A DNA stretch of 64,000 nucleotides from Roseburia hominis (GCF_021531695.1 NZ_JADYUI010000009.1:1-64000); one strand, 5' to 3'; shown: positions 41,939 through 51,612, numbered from the stretch's first letter. Numbers and translations: made by a program. Notes: generated by a model not told the origin, from the letters alone.

Positions 41939-42199
41939 GTGTATAATGCGTTACACATCTTGTCGAATCGTATTACAAAAATGGCTCCGTTGTTTGACCA
42001 CAATCAGGCATTAGTTGCTGATTATTTTGGAACAGATATTCGAGACTTAATTTATGAGCCGACTGGGAAGACGTATGCTGAGACACTATCTGAGTACGCT
42101 GGCGTAGCCACACTGGAATTAGATAAGGATATGCTGCCGAAGAAGTGCAAAGAACGGTATCTGGTATATCTGAATGCGAAACGTTGTTTTCAAAAATAG
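41939..42199 (+). pseudogene. C-terminal fragment of a larger protein, possibly HipA-like
   Basis: An open frame without a convincing start (GTG abutting AAAGGA). It reads ITKMAPLFDHNQALVADYFGTD..YEPTGKTYAETLSEYAG..LPKKCKERYLVYLNAK. The MAPLFDHNQAL segment resembles the metal-binding DFG-region of HipA-type kinases, so this may be the tail of a lost toxin kinase. Family call is uncertain. Confidence 0.4.
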
Positions 42200-42217
42200 G
42201 AGGGTGTGGCTGTTATT

Positions 42218-42306
42218 ATGGAAAAATTTGTTGATTTTAAAAGTGCAAAAAAACATATGATTTTTCTTGTGACTGCTTTATGTGTAAGCAATTTTTAGAT
42301 GTGTAA
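42218..42306 (+). pseudogene. Frameshifted cysteine-rich small gene
   Basis: GGAGGGTG precedes MEKFVDFKSAKK; after a 7-A run the +1 frame continues YDFSCDCFMCKQFLDV and stops at 42306, a more protein-like Cys-rich end than the in-frame one. A one-base slip in the A run is the simplest explanation. Confidence 0.4.
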
Positions 42307-42397
42307 AATATAAACCTTATACGCTACAACACTATAAGTGTTAGGATTTTGGTATTTGCATATAACGTTTTGCAGTAAATCAGGTATAATTATTATT

Positions 42398-42661
42398 ATG
42401 AGTAGAAGTTATAAAAGAAATCCGGTTTATAAGCCCCCTGCAAAGAAATGTAATAAAAGAGCAGCAAGTAAAATGGTAAGAAAATGTAATACTATGATGG
42501 TTCAAAAAGGGAATGCCTACAGGAAATTATTTGAATCATGGGATATACATGATTATAGAATGTGGTTATCCTTAGAAAATTATCTTGAAGACTGGCAGCT
42601 ATATTTTCACTCGAAGGATGCAGCCATACAACAATGGAAGAAATATTATAGAAGAAAGTGA
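42398..42661 (+). CDS. Uncharacterised 87-residue basic protein
   Basis: From ATG 42398 the product is MSRSYKRNPVYKPPAKKCNK.. and ends WKKYYRRK; very rich in Lys/Arg with three Cys, and a helical C-terminal half (SLENYLEDWQLYFHSKDAAIQQW). Could be a nucleic-acid binder. No strong ribosome-binding site; not recognised. Confidence 0.5.
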   Translation: MSRSYKRNPVYKPPAKKCNKRAASKMVRKCNTMMVQKGNAYRKLFESWDIHDYRMWLSLENYLEDWQLYFHSKDAAIQQWKKYYRRK

Positions 42662-42701
42662 AATGACATGACTTTTAATTTTAACAAGGACGGTGACGTA
42701 A

Positions 42702-43253
42702 ATGAATTTATATGTTTCCGATACCCATTTTGGACATACCAATTGTATTCGATTTGATCATAGACCATTCCATGACAGGGAAGAGATGGATCAAGTGATG
42801 ATAGAACATTGGAATAGCAGGGTTATGGCAGAGGATGATGTGTATATTCTTGGAGATTTCGCGGTAAGAAATTCCAAGGATGAAACATGGTATTTGAAAC
42901 AACTGAAGGGACACAAACATCTCGTGATAGGAAATCATGATGACAAGCTTTTGAAAAATGAAAACGCAATGAAATATTTTGAGTCCATGGATAAGATGAT
43001 GGGGGTTCATGATTGGGTAAATGGTGAAGAAGTGGTTGTGGTTTTGTGTCACTATCCGTTAGCGGAATGGTATAAGTCGAAGCATGGGTCGTGGCATATA
43101 TATGGTCACATACATGGGAATACGGGTGCTACGGCAAAGTATATGGCAAGTATTGCCCATACACTCAATGCAGGTGTTGTTATCAATCATTATACACCGG
43201 TAAGTATCGATGAACTTATAAAAAATAATGAAGACTTTTATTCAAAAATATAG
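42702..43253 (+). CDS. Calcineurin-like metallophosphoesterase
   Basis: 183 residues with SDTHFGH (6-12), YILGDFAVR (about 49-57), VIGNHDDK (about 76-83), CHYPLAEW and YGHIHGNTG. This is the short phage/plasmid-type family distinct from the PP2A-like enzymes in the island; members are cyclic-nucleotide or nucleic-acid end phosphodiesterases. It ends directly at the convergent XRE gene. Confidence 0.88.
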   Translation: MNLYVSDTHFGHTNCIRFDHRPFHDREEMDQVMIEHWNSRVMAEDDVYILGDFAVRNSKDETWYLKQLKGHKHLVIGNHDDKLLKNENAMKYFESMDKMMGVHDWVNGEEVVVVLCHYPLAEWYKSKHGSWHIYGHIHGNTGATAKYMASIAHTLNAGVVINHYTPVSIDELIKNNEDFYSKI

Positions 43254-43490
43254 TTATTTTAATAATTCATCCGTTGTTATTCCAAAAAAATCTGCTAAAA
43301 TGGCAACTTCATAGTCGGGAACAAAACGCTTTCCCTGTTCAATTCGCAGGATCGTCAGATCAGAAAACTCATGTCCTTCTAACTGAAGTTTTTCTGCAAG
43401 TTCTTTTTGTGTCAGACCGGTTTGCTTTCGTAAAGTTCTGATTTTATTTCCAATGATATTTTTGGAAGTACCATTCCAATATATTTTCAT
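43254..43490 (-). CDS. Small XRE-family regulator
   Basis: 78 residues, almost entirely an HTH domain (NIIGNKIRTLRKQTGLTQKELAEKLQLEGHEFSDLTILRIEQGKRFVPDYEVAILADFFGITTDELLK). Its stop lies immediately beside the stop of the metallophosphoesterase gene, convergent. Target unknown. Confidence 0.85.
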   Translation of the reverse strand: MKIYWNGTSKNIIGNKIRTLRKQTGLTQKELAEKLQLEGHEFSDLTILRIEQGKRFVPDYEVAILADFFGITTDELLK

Positions 43491-43676
43491 GTTATTTTGG
43501 CTCCTTCTAAAGATGCATATTCACTATTGATGTTAAAATAAAAGTCTGATACAATAACTTCTAAAGATGAAGTTTTTTAAAATTATATGCACATAATGGA
43601 GAAAATAGAATGGAAGATATAGATTTTGATTTACTTCATGAAACAAAAATCAATAATAGGGAAGAGGAGAAAACTT

Positions 43677-44480
43677 ATGAAAAGAAAAATTGTTAATTTA
43701 CTATTAGGAACTATGGTAACCGCAGCCCTTGTGATGACAGGCTGTGGAGAGAAAAAGACAGAGGAAACAGCAGCAGTGACAGAAAGCAGCGAGAGTGCAA
43801 CTGTTGCAACAGAAGAGGTAGAAGAAATCAAAGAAGAAGAAACAGAAGAAGTAACCGAAGAATCAACGGAATCGGAAGCATTTTTTGAAGATGGAAAAGC
43901 GTATTTTAATGGAAAAGATGGAGCAGAACCGGATTATGTGAAAGCTATGGAATGTTTTGAAAATGCGGCGAATCTTGGTAATACAGAGGCAATGTATTAC
44001 CTTGGTGGAATGTATATGAGTGGAGCGGGTGTTACAACAGATTACGCCAAAGCAAGGGAATATTTTGAACAGGCAGCAGATGCGGGAAATGTAGATGGTT
44101 TGTTTGGACTTGCGCTCATTTATCGTGAAGGAGCTGGAGTTGATGTGGATATGGCGAAAGCCATGGAGTATTATCAACAGGCGGCAGATGCGGGAAGCGA
44201 AAAGGCTATGTTTAATCTGGGCGTAATGTATCAAAATGGTCCTGATTATGGTATTGAGTCGGATTATGCGAAAGCTATGGAGTATTATAAGCAGGCAGCA
44301 GACGCAGGAAATACGAATGCGATGGTAAATATTAGTATGATGTACTTCAATGGTATGGGCGTTGATGTCGACTATAATGAAGCATTAAAATGGACGATGA
44401 TGGCAAAAGAGCATGGGATGACAGGTCTGGATGAGAACATTGAGATGTTAAAAAGTTTAGGTGCAACCTATAACGAATAA
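43677..44480 (+). CDS. Sel1-repeat lipoprotein
   Basis: 267 residues from ATG 43677 (GAGGAG upstream). A lipoprotein signal (MKRKIVNLLLGTMVTAALVMTGC, lipobox TGC) is followed by a Glu/Thr-rich linker and four to five Sel1-like repeats of about 36 residues (for example DYAKAREYFEQAADAGNVDGLFGLALIYREGAG). Such proteins are membrane-anchored scaffolds for protein contacts. The gene lies 30 bp before the secreted CAP-domain gene and may be cotranscribed. Confidence 0.9.
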   Translation: MKRKIVNLLLGTMVTAALVMTGCGEKKTEETAAVTESSESATVATEEVEEIKEEETEEVTEESTESEAFFEDGKAYFNGKDGAEPDYVKAMECFENAANLGNTEAMYYLGGMYMSGAGVTTDYAKAREYFEQAADAGNVDGLFGLALIYREGAGVDVDMAKAMEYYQQAADAGSEKAMFNLGVMYQNGPDYGIESDYAKAMEYYKQAADAGNTNAMVNISMMYFNGMGVDVDYNEALKWTMMAKEHGMTGLDENIEMLKSLGATYNE

Positions 44481-44510
44481 AGCATCCAAAAGAAAGGAGG
44501 AATCGTGGTT

Positions 44511-46010
44511 ATGAAAAAAATAACAGCATTATTATGTTCACTTGCGTTTCTGCTTGCATTTCCGGCTACGATAAAAGCGAGTGAAGCAGGCAGAACCGTG
44601 CCTCATTACAATTTGGCAGAGGATGGTGGAAAATGGGATGGAACCCAGTATCACAAAAAGGATGGAAGTCTTGTTACGGATGCATTTTTTTGTGATGGTG
44701 AGTTCACCTATTATCTGCAGGCAGATGGAACACCGATGAAGGATAAGCTTACTTATCATCCGGATGGGGAGCATCTTATTTATCTGGATGAATATGGTCA
44801 TGAAGTATTTACAAATTTCAAGTATTGTAAAAGCGTAGGATATACTTGCTATTTCGATGTGAACGGATATTTATATAAAGATGAAATTACTTTTGTAGGA
44901 GATAACGTTTATTATCTAAATAAAAATGGTGCCATGGAGCAGAACGGCTGGTTTCAGTTTGCAAACGGATGTGATTACGGATATGCCAATAGTGATGGAA
45001 CACTGACGACCGGAGGATTTTCTTATGATCCGTTTGGAAGAGTCGTGTTCTATCATTGGAACGGAATGGTGGCACGTGGGCTGATTACCGATGGGGTATA
45101 TTATTACCATATGGATGAAAACGATGGACATTATCTGGGGCAGTTTCTGGTAGAAGGGGCTTTAAATCAAAAGCAGAATGACATCCGTGCTTTTTATCAG
45201 AGTCATTATTTTCCGTTAGATAGAAGTAATAGTGCGGATGAATATACAGCAGCATTGAATGCAATCAATACAGTTCGTTATATTGCAGGACTGGGTTCTG
45301 ATGTGAAAATAAATGAATCTTATAATCAGTATGCAGCCAATGGAGCGTATTTAAATGACAGAAATGGTTGTCTGAGTCATCATCCGGAAAGACCGGGCGG
45401 AGTAGATGATATGACGTATGAACTTGGATATACCGGATGTAGTCACAGTAACCTTGGTATGGGGCATCGGAATTTTACAGACAGTATTTTGCGGGGATAT
45501 ATGGAGGATTCTGATTCTTCTAATATTGACAGAGTAGGACATCGCCGCTGGGTATTGTCTCAGAATTTGCAGGAAGTAGGAATGGGCGCTTCCGGAAGGT
45601 TTTCAGCACTTATGGTAATACCGGATCAGGGGCATTTGGATTTAAAAGCAAAGCAGAATATCTGCTGGCCGGCTACGAATACACCAAATCAGTTATTCAC
45701 GGGTGATACGGCATGGAGTGTTGTTTTAAGTGATCAGTATAGGATGCCGGAGCGGGACAGTGTCAATGTGACGCTGGTAAGAACATCAGACGGTGCAACA
45801 TGGACCTTTAATGCTGCGACATCCGGTGGAAATTATTTTAATGTATCGAATGAAAGATATGGCAGTGAAAATGCGATTATCTTCCGACCGGATCCGGCAA
45901 GTTTTTCATGGAGTGGAAATGATTCCTACCGTGTAACCATCACCGGAATTAAGGATAAAGAAGGAAAAGAGACATTTTATTCGTATGACGTGAATTTCTT
46001 TACAATGTAG
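44511..46010 (+). CDS. Secreted protein with wall-binding-like repeats and a CAP/SCP domain
   Basis: 499 residues from ATG 44511 (GGAGG 10 nt upstream; GTG at 44505 possible). Signal peptide (residues 1-25, cleaved near IKASEA), then about 200 residues of Tyr/Gly-rich repeats (TYYLQADGTPMKDKLTYHPDGEHLIYLDEYGHEVF; YYLNKNGAMEQNGWFQF) like glucan/choline-binding repeats, then a CAP domain (about 240-380) with the family's His/Glu sites (GCLSHHPERPG, RVGHRRWVLSQ). The repeat part is closely related to the protein at 59704. Likely exported and wall-associated. Confidence 0.85.
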   Translation: MKKITALLCSLAFLLAFPATIKASEAGRTVPHYNLAEDGGKWDGTQYHKKDGSLVTDAFFCDGEFTYYLQADGTPMKDKLTYHPDGEHLIYLDEYGHEVFTNFKYCKSVGYTCYFDVNGYLYKDEITFVGDNVYYLNKNGAMEQNGWFQFANGCDYGYANSDGTLTTGGFSYDPFGRVVFYHWNGMVARGLITDGVYYYHMDENDGHYLGQFLVEGALNQKQNDIRAFYQSHYFPLDRSNSADEYTAALNAINTVRYIAGLGSDVKINESYNQYAANGAYLNDRNGCLSHHPERPGGVDDMTYELGYTGCSHSNLGMGHRNFTDSILRGYMEDSDSSNIDRVGHRRWVLSQNLQEVGMGASGRFSALMVIPDQGHLDLKAKQNICWPATNTPNQLFTGDTAWSVVLSDQYRMPERDSVNVTLVRTSDGATWTFNAATSGGNYFNVSNERYGSENAIIFRPDPASFSWSGNDSYRVTITGIKDKEGKETFYSYDVNFFTM

Positions 46011-46020
46011 AAAAGAGGAC

Positions 46021-46050
46021 AGCCGGGGAAGAATTTTTCCTCGGCTTTTT
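46021..46050 (+). terminator. Rho-independent terminator
   Basis: AGCCGGGGAA / TTCCTCGGCT stem followed by TTTTT ends the CAP-protein transcript. Confidence 0.85.
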
Positions 46051-46158
46051 AACGTCCAAAAGGATATTTAAATCTTGCTGCAAATGTGTGTGACTATCGA
46101 ACGGTGAATTGGGGGAAACTGATAAAAGGTGGAATTTGAATTATAATGTTTAATAAAA

Positions 46159-46187
46159 TTGACAAAATCACATAAAAGGTTTACTAT
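46159..46187 (+). promoter_or_regulatory. hipBA promoter
   Basis: TTGACA (46159-46164), 17-bp spacer, TACTAT (46182-46187), about 23 bp before the antitoxin start. Confidence 0.75.
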
Positions 46188-46209
46188 ATTAAATATAAGA
46201 GGTAAAGCA

Positions 46210-46524
46210 ATGAGTAAAAAAACAGTAGTAGTTATGCCGGATACACAGAAAGTATTAAAAACAATGGGTGAACAGATAAAAATGGCCAGATTGCGACGCA
46301 ATCTTTCCACAGAATTAGTTGCGGAAAGAGCTGGTATTAGTAGGGCGACGTTGTGGGCAGTAGAAAAAGGAACACCTACGGTAGCGATAGGAACCTATGC
46401 GGCAGTATTACATGCATTAGGTGGGATGGATAAGGATTTGGAGTTAGTAGCTCAGAATGATGAATTTGGCAGAAGAATACAGGATATGAATCTGGTAACT
46501 CCAAAACGTGCCAGAAGAAAGTAG
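46210..46524 (+). CDS. hipB: HipB-like XRE antitoxin
   Basis: 104 residues from ATG 46210 (AGAGGT upstream). HTH MGEQIKMARLRRNLSTELVAERAGISRATLWAVEKGTPTVAIGTYAAVLHALG, then a basic C-terminus (TPKRARRK). It precedes the HipA gene by 7 bp. HipB binds and neutralises HipA and represses the operon. Confidence 0.88.
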   Translation: MSKKTVVVMPDTQKVLKTMGEQIKMARLRRNLSTELVAERAGISRATLWAVEKGTPTVAIGTYAAVLHALGGMDKDLELVAQNDEFGRRIQDMNLVTPKRARRK

Positions 46525-46531
46525 GTATTAG

Positions 46532-47794
46532 ATGGAAAACATAAATGAAATCTATGTATATGAGAATTGGAAATCGGATATGCCATCATTAATAGGAACG
46601 CTGTATGTGGAGGGTGGGAGAGGAAGGCAGATAGTGTCTTTTGAGTATGATGATGAATGGTTGAATGATTTGGCGAATAATGTGAGTTTAGATCCAGACT
46701 TGAAAATGTTCAAAGGACGTCAGTACACAACATCAGATAAATTGATGTTTGGTGTGTTTGAAGATTCTTGTCCTGATAGATGGGGACGTGTTTTAATGAA
46801 GAGACGCGAAGCGATTATTGCAAAGAAGGAAGAACGTAAGCCCAGAAACTTGTCAGAGGCAGATTATCTGATAGGTGTTTATGACGAAAACAGAATGGGA
46901 GGTTTGAGATTTTCTACTTCAAAAGGTGGAATTTTTTTGTCTGATGATAAGGAATTAGCAACACCTCCTTGGACTACCCTTCGCAAGTTGGAGTCAGCTT
47001 CTCTGGCATTTGAAAAAAATGATGATGGTATGGAAGAAAAATGGTTAAAACAGTTGGTAGCACCTGGTTCTTCACTGGGAGGCGCAAGACCAAAAGCATC
47101 AGTTCAAGCACCAGATGGTTCATTATGGATAGCTAAATTTCCGTCAAAGCATGATGAAATAAATGTAGGTGCATGGGAAATGGTTGTTCATGATTTGGCA
47201 GAAATATGTGATTTAAATGTACCGGAAGCAAAGTTAGAGAATTTCTCAAAAACAGGGAGTACATTTTTGACCAAGAGGTTTGATCGAGTGGGGGAACGGA
47301 GAATTCATTTTTCATCAGCAATGACTTTGTTGGGGAAAAAGGATGGAGCAAATGCAGCAGAGGGTTCAAGCTATATGGAGATTGCGTCTATCATAAAAAT
47401 GAATAGCGCAACACCTCAGAAAGACTTACTGGAATTGTGGCGTAGAATTGTATTTAATATGGCGGTATCAAATACAGATGACCATTTAAGGAATCACGGA
47501 TTTATTCTTGTAAAAGATGGTTGGAGTCTCTCGCCATTATATGATGTTAATCCGAATATTTATGGTGATACATTGTCATTGAATGTAGATTCAAACAATA
47601 ATCTGATTGACTTTAATCTGGCACTGTCTGTTGCAAAAATGTATGGATTAACGGATAAACAGGCGTTAGAGGAATTAAACGAAATAAAGAATGATGTGGA
47701 AAGTAATTGGAGAAGACTTGCGCAGCAGTATGGACTGCGTAGAAGTGAGATTGAGGAGATGGCTCCGGCATTTAATATGGAGTATAAGTCGTAG
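46532..47794 (+). CDS. hipA: HipA-family serine/threonine kinase toxin
   Basis: 420 residues. The N-terminal couple-HipA domain (residues 1-110, VYENWKSDMPSLIGTLYVEGGRG) is followed by the kinase: SSLGGARPKASV loop, WIAKFPSKHDE with the ATP-binding Lys, and the catalytic FNMAVSNTDDHLRNHGF (Asp) and LSPLYDVNP (metal Asp). HipA toxins phosphorylate tRNA synthetases or other translation factors. Full length and apparently intact. Confidence 0.92.
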   Translation: MENINEIYVYENWKSDMPSLIGTLYVEGGRGRQIVSFEYDDEWLNDLANNVSLDPDLKMFKGRQYTTSDKLMFGVFEDSCPDRWGRVLMKRREAIIAKKEERKPRNLSEADYLIGVYDENRMGGLRFSTSKGGIFLSDDKELATPPWTTLRKLESASLAFEKNDDGMEEKWLKQLVAPGSSLGGARPKASVQAPDGSLWIAKFPSKHDEINVGAWEMVVHDLAEICDLNVPEAKLENFSKTGSTFLTKRFDRVGERRIHFSSAMTLLGKKDGANAAEGSSYMEIASIIKMNSATPQKDLLELWRRIVFNMAVSNTDDHLRNHGFILVKDGWSLSPLYDVNPNIYGDTLSLNVDSNNNLIDFNLALSVAKMYGLTDKQALEELNEIKNDVESNWRRLAQQYGLRRSEIEEMAPAFNMEYKS

Positions 47795-48074
47795 CTGTGA
47801 GACTATTGGTATCTGACACTATAAATCCAGTGGCTCCGTCAACAGATCTTATTGTGTAATCAGCGAGATTCAGGGGCTGCAGATTTCCATACAGGGATTA
47901 GCCGTACTTTGCAAATCGTGCTTTCCTTTCGGAAAAAGTGCTTTTAATTACCGGAATCTTATTTCTTTGGGTTGATATTATCCCGGAATCCGCTTATAAT
48001 AGGATGATATGATGTTGGGGTCAAAAGTATAGGAAAAATAGAGAGAGGATGAGGATGGATTCCTCGTAAAAGAT
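47795..48074 (+). promoter_or_regulatory. 280-bp intergenic region with a sigma-A promoter
   Basis: No gene is visible. TTGATA (47972-47977), a 17-bp spacer and TATAAT (47995-48000) form a good promoter for the hydrolase-murF-ddl operon. Confidence 0.75.
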
Positions 48075-48863
48075 ATGAATATAGAAGTAGATGGTTATAA
48101 CATATGCTATAAGATAACCGGCAGTGGCGAAAAGACAGTGGTAATCTTACAGGGCTGGGGAACAGACCTTGGTGTTTATGATTCCGTGGCGAATACGATT
48201 AATGATGCATATCGTGTCGTACAGTTTGATTTTCCGGGCTTTGGCGGCAGTGATGAGCCAAAAGAAGCGTGGAATGTCGATGCCTTTGCCGATTTCTTTT
48301 GCAGATTTATGGAAGCATTGGAGATAAAAAAGGCGGCTCTGCTTGGACATTCTTATGGAGGGCGTGTGATTATCAAACTTGCGAACCGCGACAATCTTCC
48401 GTTTGAAATTACAAACATTGTATTATTAGACAGTGCAGGTATTTTACCGAAGAAATCATTTTCCCAGAAGATGAAAATAAAAAGATATAAGATTTTAAAG
48501 AAGTTTTTAAATATGAAGGTGATTTATGCCCTGTTTCCTGAATTGATTGATGACTGGCGAAGCAGACAGGGTTCTGAGGACTATCGCAATGCCACACCGA
48601 TGATGAGAAAGTGTATGGTAATGGCAGTCAATGAAGATTTAACACCTCTTTTATCCGGAATTAAACAGGATACCTTACTGATCTGGGGAGACAAGGATAC
48701 GGCGACTCCAATCGAGGATGCAAAGCTGATGGAAGAAAAGATTCCGAATTCCGGTCTTGCGGTGATAAAAGGAACCGGACATTTTTCTTTCTTAGAGCAA
48801 CCGGTGATATTTAAAAACATTATGAGATCATATTTTCAGATTGGAGTAGGAAATGATAATTAG
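48075..48863 (+). CDS. Alpha/beta hydrolase
   Basis: 262 residues. Lid and core motifs: LQGWGTDLGVYD (oxyanion side), nucleophile elbow LLGHSYGG (Ser about 97), acid LIWGDKDTATP (Asp) and base GTGHFSFLEQP (His). Substrate unknown. It overlaps the murF-like gene by 11 bp, so it is cotranslated with cell-wall genes and may act on a wall or lipid precursor. The ribosome-binding site is weak. Confidence 0.88.
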   Translation: MNIEVDGYNICYKITGSGEKTVVILQGWGTDLGVYDSVANTINDAYRVVQFDFPGFGGSDEPKEAWNVDAFADFFCRFMEALEIKKAALLGHSYGGRVIIKLANRDNLPFEITNIVLLDSAGILPKKSFSQKMKIKRYKILKKFLNMKVIYALFPELIDDWRSRQGSEDYRNATPMMRKCMVMAVNEDLTPLLSGIKQDTLLIWGDKDTATPIEDAKLMEEKIPNSGLAVIKGTGHFSFLEQPVIFKNIMRSYFQIGVGNDN

Positions 48864-50415
48864 AACAGTCATAGCATTGGTGCTTTCCGTTTTTGCATTC
48901 TTTTTGACAATGCGTTACAACCTGCATATGTTCCAGTTAAATGGGTATAAAAATGACGAACATATGCATTGGCTGAAGAAAAATTTAAGACAGCAGTGGT
49001 TATTGGTATTTGGACTGATATTAGGAATATTGCGGGTGATTTTCCCATGCCTTGCACTTGATATCATAAATGATCTGGTACTTTTACTGATCATTCTTGT
49101 ATATAGTGCCATGAAGCGGCTTAATACAAAGAAAAAGCTGGTATATACGGCAAGAGTGAAACGTCTTATTGTAACAAATTTAATTGTCACGGCATTAATT
49201 CTTTTGTTGTGTGCAGGTTTTGCGGGAATTGCCCCACTTGCCGGTATGTTTATGATTCTGGTTTCGATTCAGCTTGTGGTGCTTATCCTTATCAATGTCA
49301 TCAATCATCCGGTTGAGATGGGAGTGAATCAATATTATATTAATGATGCAAAGAAGAAGTTAAAAGAAGTACCAAATCTTACGATTATCGGTGTGACGGG
49401 AAGTTACGGAAAGACCAGTGTAAAGTTTTATTTGCAGAAATTATTGCAGGAAAGATACAATGTACTGGTGACACCGGAAAGCTACAATACACCGATGGGA
49501 GTTGTTAAGACGATAAGAAGTTCTTTAAAATCCACGCATGAAATTTTTATTTGTGAGATGGGTGCAAGACATGTCGGTGATATCAAAGAAATCTGTGATA
49601 TTGTAAATCCGCATCATGGTATGATTACTTCCGTAGGTCCGCAGCATCTGGAAACTTTTTTCAATATGGAGAATATCAAAAACACGAAGTTTGAGCTTGC
49701 GGATGCATTGCCGGAAGGCGGAATGCTTTTCTTAAACGGAGATAATGAATATATTAATGAGAAAGCCAAAGAATATCCGAATCCAATCTTTTATCATTCC
49801 AATACAACAGGAAGTGGATACTATGCAAAGGATATTTCGGTTTCCCAGGTCGGGACAGAATTTACGGTTGTGGCACCGGATGGGACTTCAGAGAGATTTC
49901 AGATGCGTTTGATTGGAGCACACAATATAATCAACGTGGTCGGTGCGATTGCAGTTGCGAATAAGCTTGGAATTGCATTAGCGGATTTAAAGATTCCGGT
50001 CAGAAGAATTGAACCGGTTGAGCACAGAATGCAGATGCGGGAGCATGGTCTGGTCACGATTATTGATGATGCATACAATTCCAATCCGGTTGGCTCTAAG
50101 GCAGCAGTGGAGACACTTGCGATGTTTGATGGAATCCGAATTTTAATTACGCCGGGAATGGTAGAACTTGGAGAAAAAGAAGCTGAGTTTAATTACAAGT
50201 TTGGAACTTATGCGGCAGAATGTTGTGATTACATCTTGCTGGTAGGAAGAAAACACACCGAGCCAATCAAAGAAGGCGTGCTTAGTAAAGGTTTTCCGGA
50301 AGAGAAATGCCTTGTGTATGATAAACTGGAAGATGCAGTATCATATGCTTATGCAATCAAAGGGCAGGGTCATAAATATATTTTACTTGAGAATGATCTG
50401 CCGGATAATTATTAG
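48853..50415 (+). CDS. murF: MurF-like Mur ligase with N-terminal membrane domain
   Basis: 520 residues. Residues 1-150 hold four to five membrane helices, unlike standard soluble MurF. The ligase follows: P-loop IGVTGSYGKTSVK (about 178-190), the FICEMGARHVGDI Glu, HLETFFNMENIKNTKFEL, and VTIIDDAYNSNPVGSKAAVETL in the C-terminal domain. MurF adds D-Ala-D-Ala to UDP-MurNAc-tripeptide. The gene pairs with ddl downstream, which makes that dipeptide. The membrane anchor may place the step at the membrane. Confidence 0.8.
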   Translation: MIIRTVIALVLSVFAFFLTMRYNLHMFQLNGYKNDEHMHWLKKNLRQQWLLVFGLILGILRVIFPCLALDIINDLVLLLIILVYSAMKRLNTKKKLVYTARVKRLIVTNLIVTALILLLCAGFAGIAPLAGMFMILVSIQLVVLILINVINHPVEMGVNQYYINDAKKKLKEVPNLTIIGVTGSYGKTSVKFYLQKLLQERYNVLVTPESYNTPMGVVKTIRSSLKSTHEIFICEMGARHVGDIKEICDIVNPHHGMITSVGPQHLETFFNMENIKNTKFELADALPEGGMLFLNGDNEYINEKAKEYPNPIFYHSNTTGSGYYAKDISVSQVGTEFTVVAPDGTSERFQMRLIGAHNIINVVGAIAVANKLGIALADLKIPVRRIEPVEHRMQMREHGLVTIIDDAYNSNPVGSKAAVETLAMFDGIRILITPGMVELGEKEAEFNYKFGTYAAECCDYILLVGRKHTEPIKEGVLSKGFPEEKCLVYDKLEDAVSYAYAIKGQGHKYILLENDLPDNY

Positions 50416-50430
50416 AGAGGAGCAATAATC

Positions 50431-51612
50431 ATGAAGACAAAAGTAGCAATGATGTTTGGCGGAAAAAGCGTTGAGCATGAGGTTTCTGTTATTTCAGGAA
50501 TCCAGGCTGTTATGAATATGGACACCGATAAATATGAGGTCATTCCGGTTTATATGACGAAGAAAAACGAAATGTATATCGGAGAGGAAATTGGAAATAT
50601 CGAAGCATATAAGGACATTGAGGGACTGCTTAAAAAATCACAGAAGGTCATTATGGTTCGGGAAGAGGAAAAGGTAAAACTGATGCCGTATCCGATGAAA
50701 AAATTCGGAAAGAACAGTGCAGTGGAGATTGACATTGCATTTCCGGTCGTTCATGGTACGAACGTGGAGGATGGTGCATTTCAGGGATATCTTAAGACCA
50801 TGGGAATTCCTTTTGTGGGCTGTGATGTTACGGCATCTGCAGTGGGTATGGATAAATACATTATGAAAACAGTGCTTAAGGAAAGTAATATTCCGGTTTT
50901 GGATGCAAATCTTTATACCTTATCCGATTATGCCAATATCGATACATTGGTCGTAGATGTGGAGGATAAATTTGGTTATCCGGTCATTGTAAAGCCGGTC
51001 AATTTAGGTTCCAGTGTCGGAATCAGTGTCGCAAAAAGCAGAGTAGAGCTTACACAGGCAATTGATGATGCTTTCAAATATGCAACCAAAGTATTGGTAG
51101 AGCATGCCATTACTAATTTAAGGGAGATTAATTGTTCCGCACTGGGAGATGAGAATGAAGCAATTGCGTCAGAGTGTGAAGAACCGTTACATACCAAGGA
51201 TATTTTAAGTTATGAGGATAAGTATGTAAGTAATGCCAAAGGAGGCGCTTCTAAGGGAATGGCAAGTGTTTCCAGAAAAATTCCGGCAGAACTTTCACCG
51301 GAAATGCGCGAAGAAGTCCGTGAACTTACGGTAAAATCTTTTCAGGCACTCGGCTGTAACGGGGTTGCCAGAATTGACTTTATGATTGATGAAGATAACG
51401 GAAAGTTGTATTTCAATGAAATCAATACGATTCCGGGCTCTTTGGCATTTTATTTATGGGAGCCAATCGGAATCCCTTATAAGGAGCTGCTTGACAGAAT
51501 GATACAGCTTGCCTTAAAGAGAGCCCGTAATGAAGAAAACTTAACCTTTACGTTTGATACCAATATTTTGAACCAGTCAAGTCTTGGTGGTTCTAAGGGT
51601 GCAAAATTGTAA
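50431..51612 (+). CDS. ddl: D-alanine--D-alanine ligase
   Basis: 393 residues of the ATP-grasp family. VAMMFGGKSVEHEVSVISG is the N-terminal signature, VVHGTNVEDGAFQGYLKTMGIPFVG the Gly-rich substrate region, YPVIVKPVNLGSSVGISVA the ATP-binding strand, and FNEINTIPGSLAFYLWE the catalytic metal/Arg region. It is 15 bp after murF with GAGAGGAG upstream. About 30 residues longer than usual Ddl at the C-terminus. A Van-type ligase is not indicated by neighbours. Confidence 0.9.
   Translation: MKTKVAMMFGGKSVEHEVSVISGIQAVMNMDTDKYEVIPVYMTKKNEMYIGEEIGNIEAYKDIEGLLKKSQKVIMVREEEKVKLMPYPMKKFGKNSAVEIDIAFPVVHGTNVEDGAFQGYLKTMGIPFVGCDVTASAVGMDKYIMKTVLKESNIPVLDANLYTLSDYANIDTLVVDVEDKFGYPVIVKPVNLGSSVGISVAKSRVELTQAIDDAFKYATKVLVEHAITNLREINCSALGDENEAIASECEEPLHTKDILSYEDKYVSNAKGGASKGMASVSRKIPAELSPEMREEVRELTVKSFQALGCNGVARIDFMIDEDNGKLYFNEINTIPGSLAFYLWEPIGIPYKELLDRMIQLALKRARNEENLTFTFDTNILNQSSLGGSKGAKL

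Noticed and set aside
46068-46310. Minus-strand frame across the hipBA promoter
   Set aside because: It overlaps a good TTGACA/TACTAT promoter and the antitoxin start; no coding evidence.
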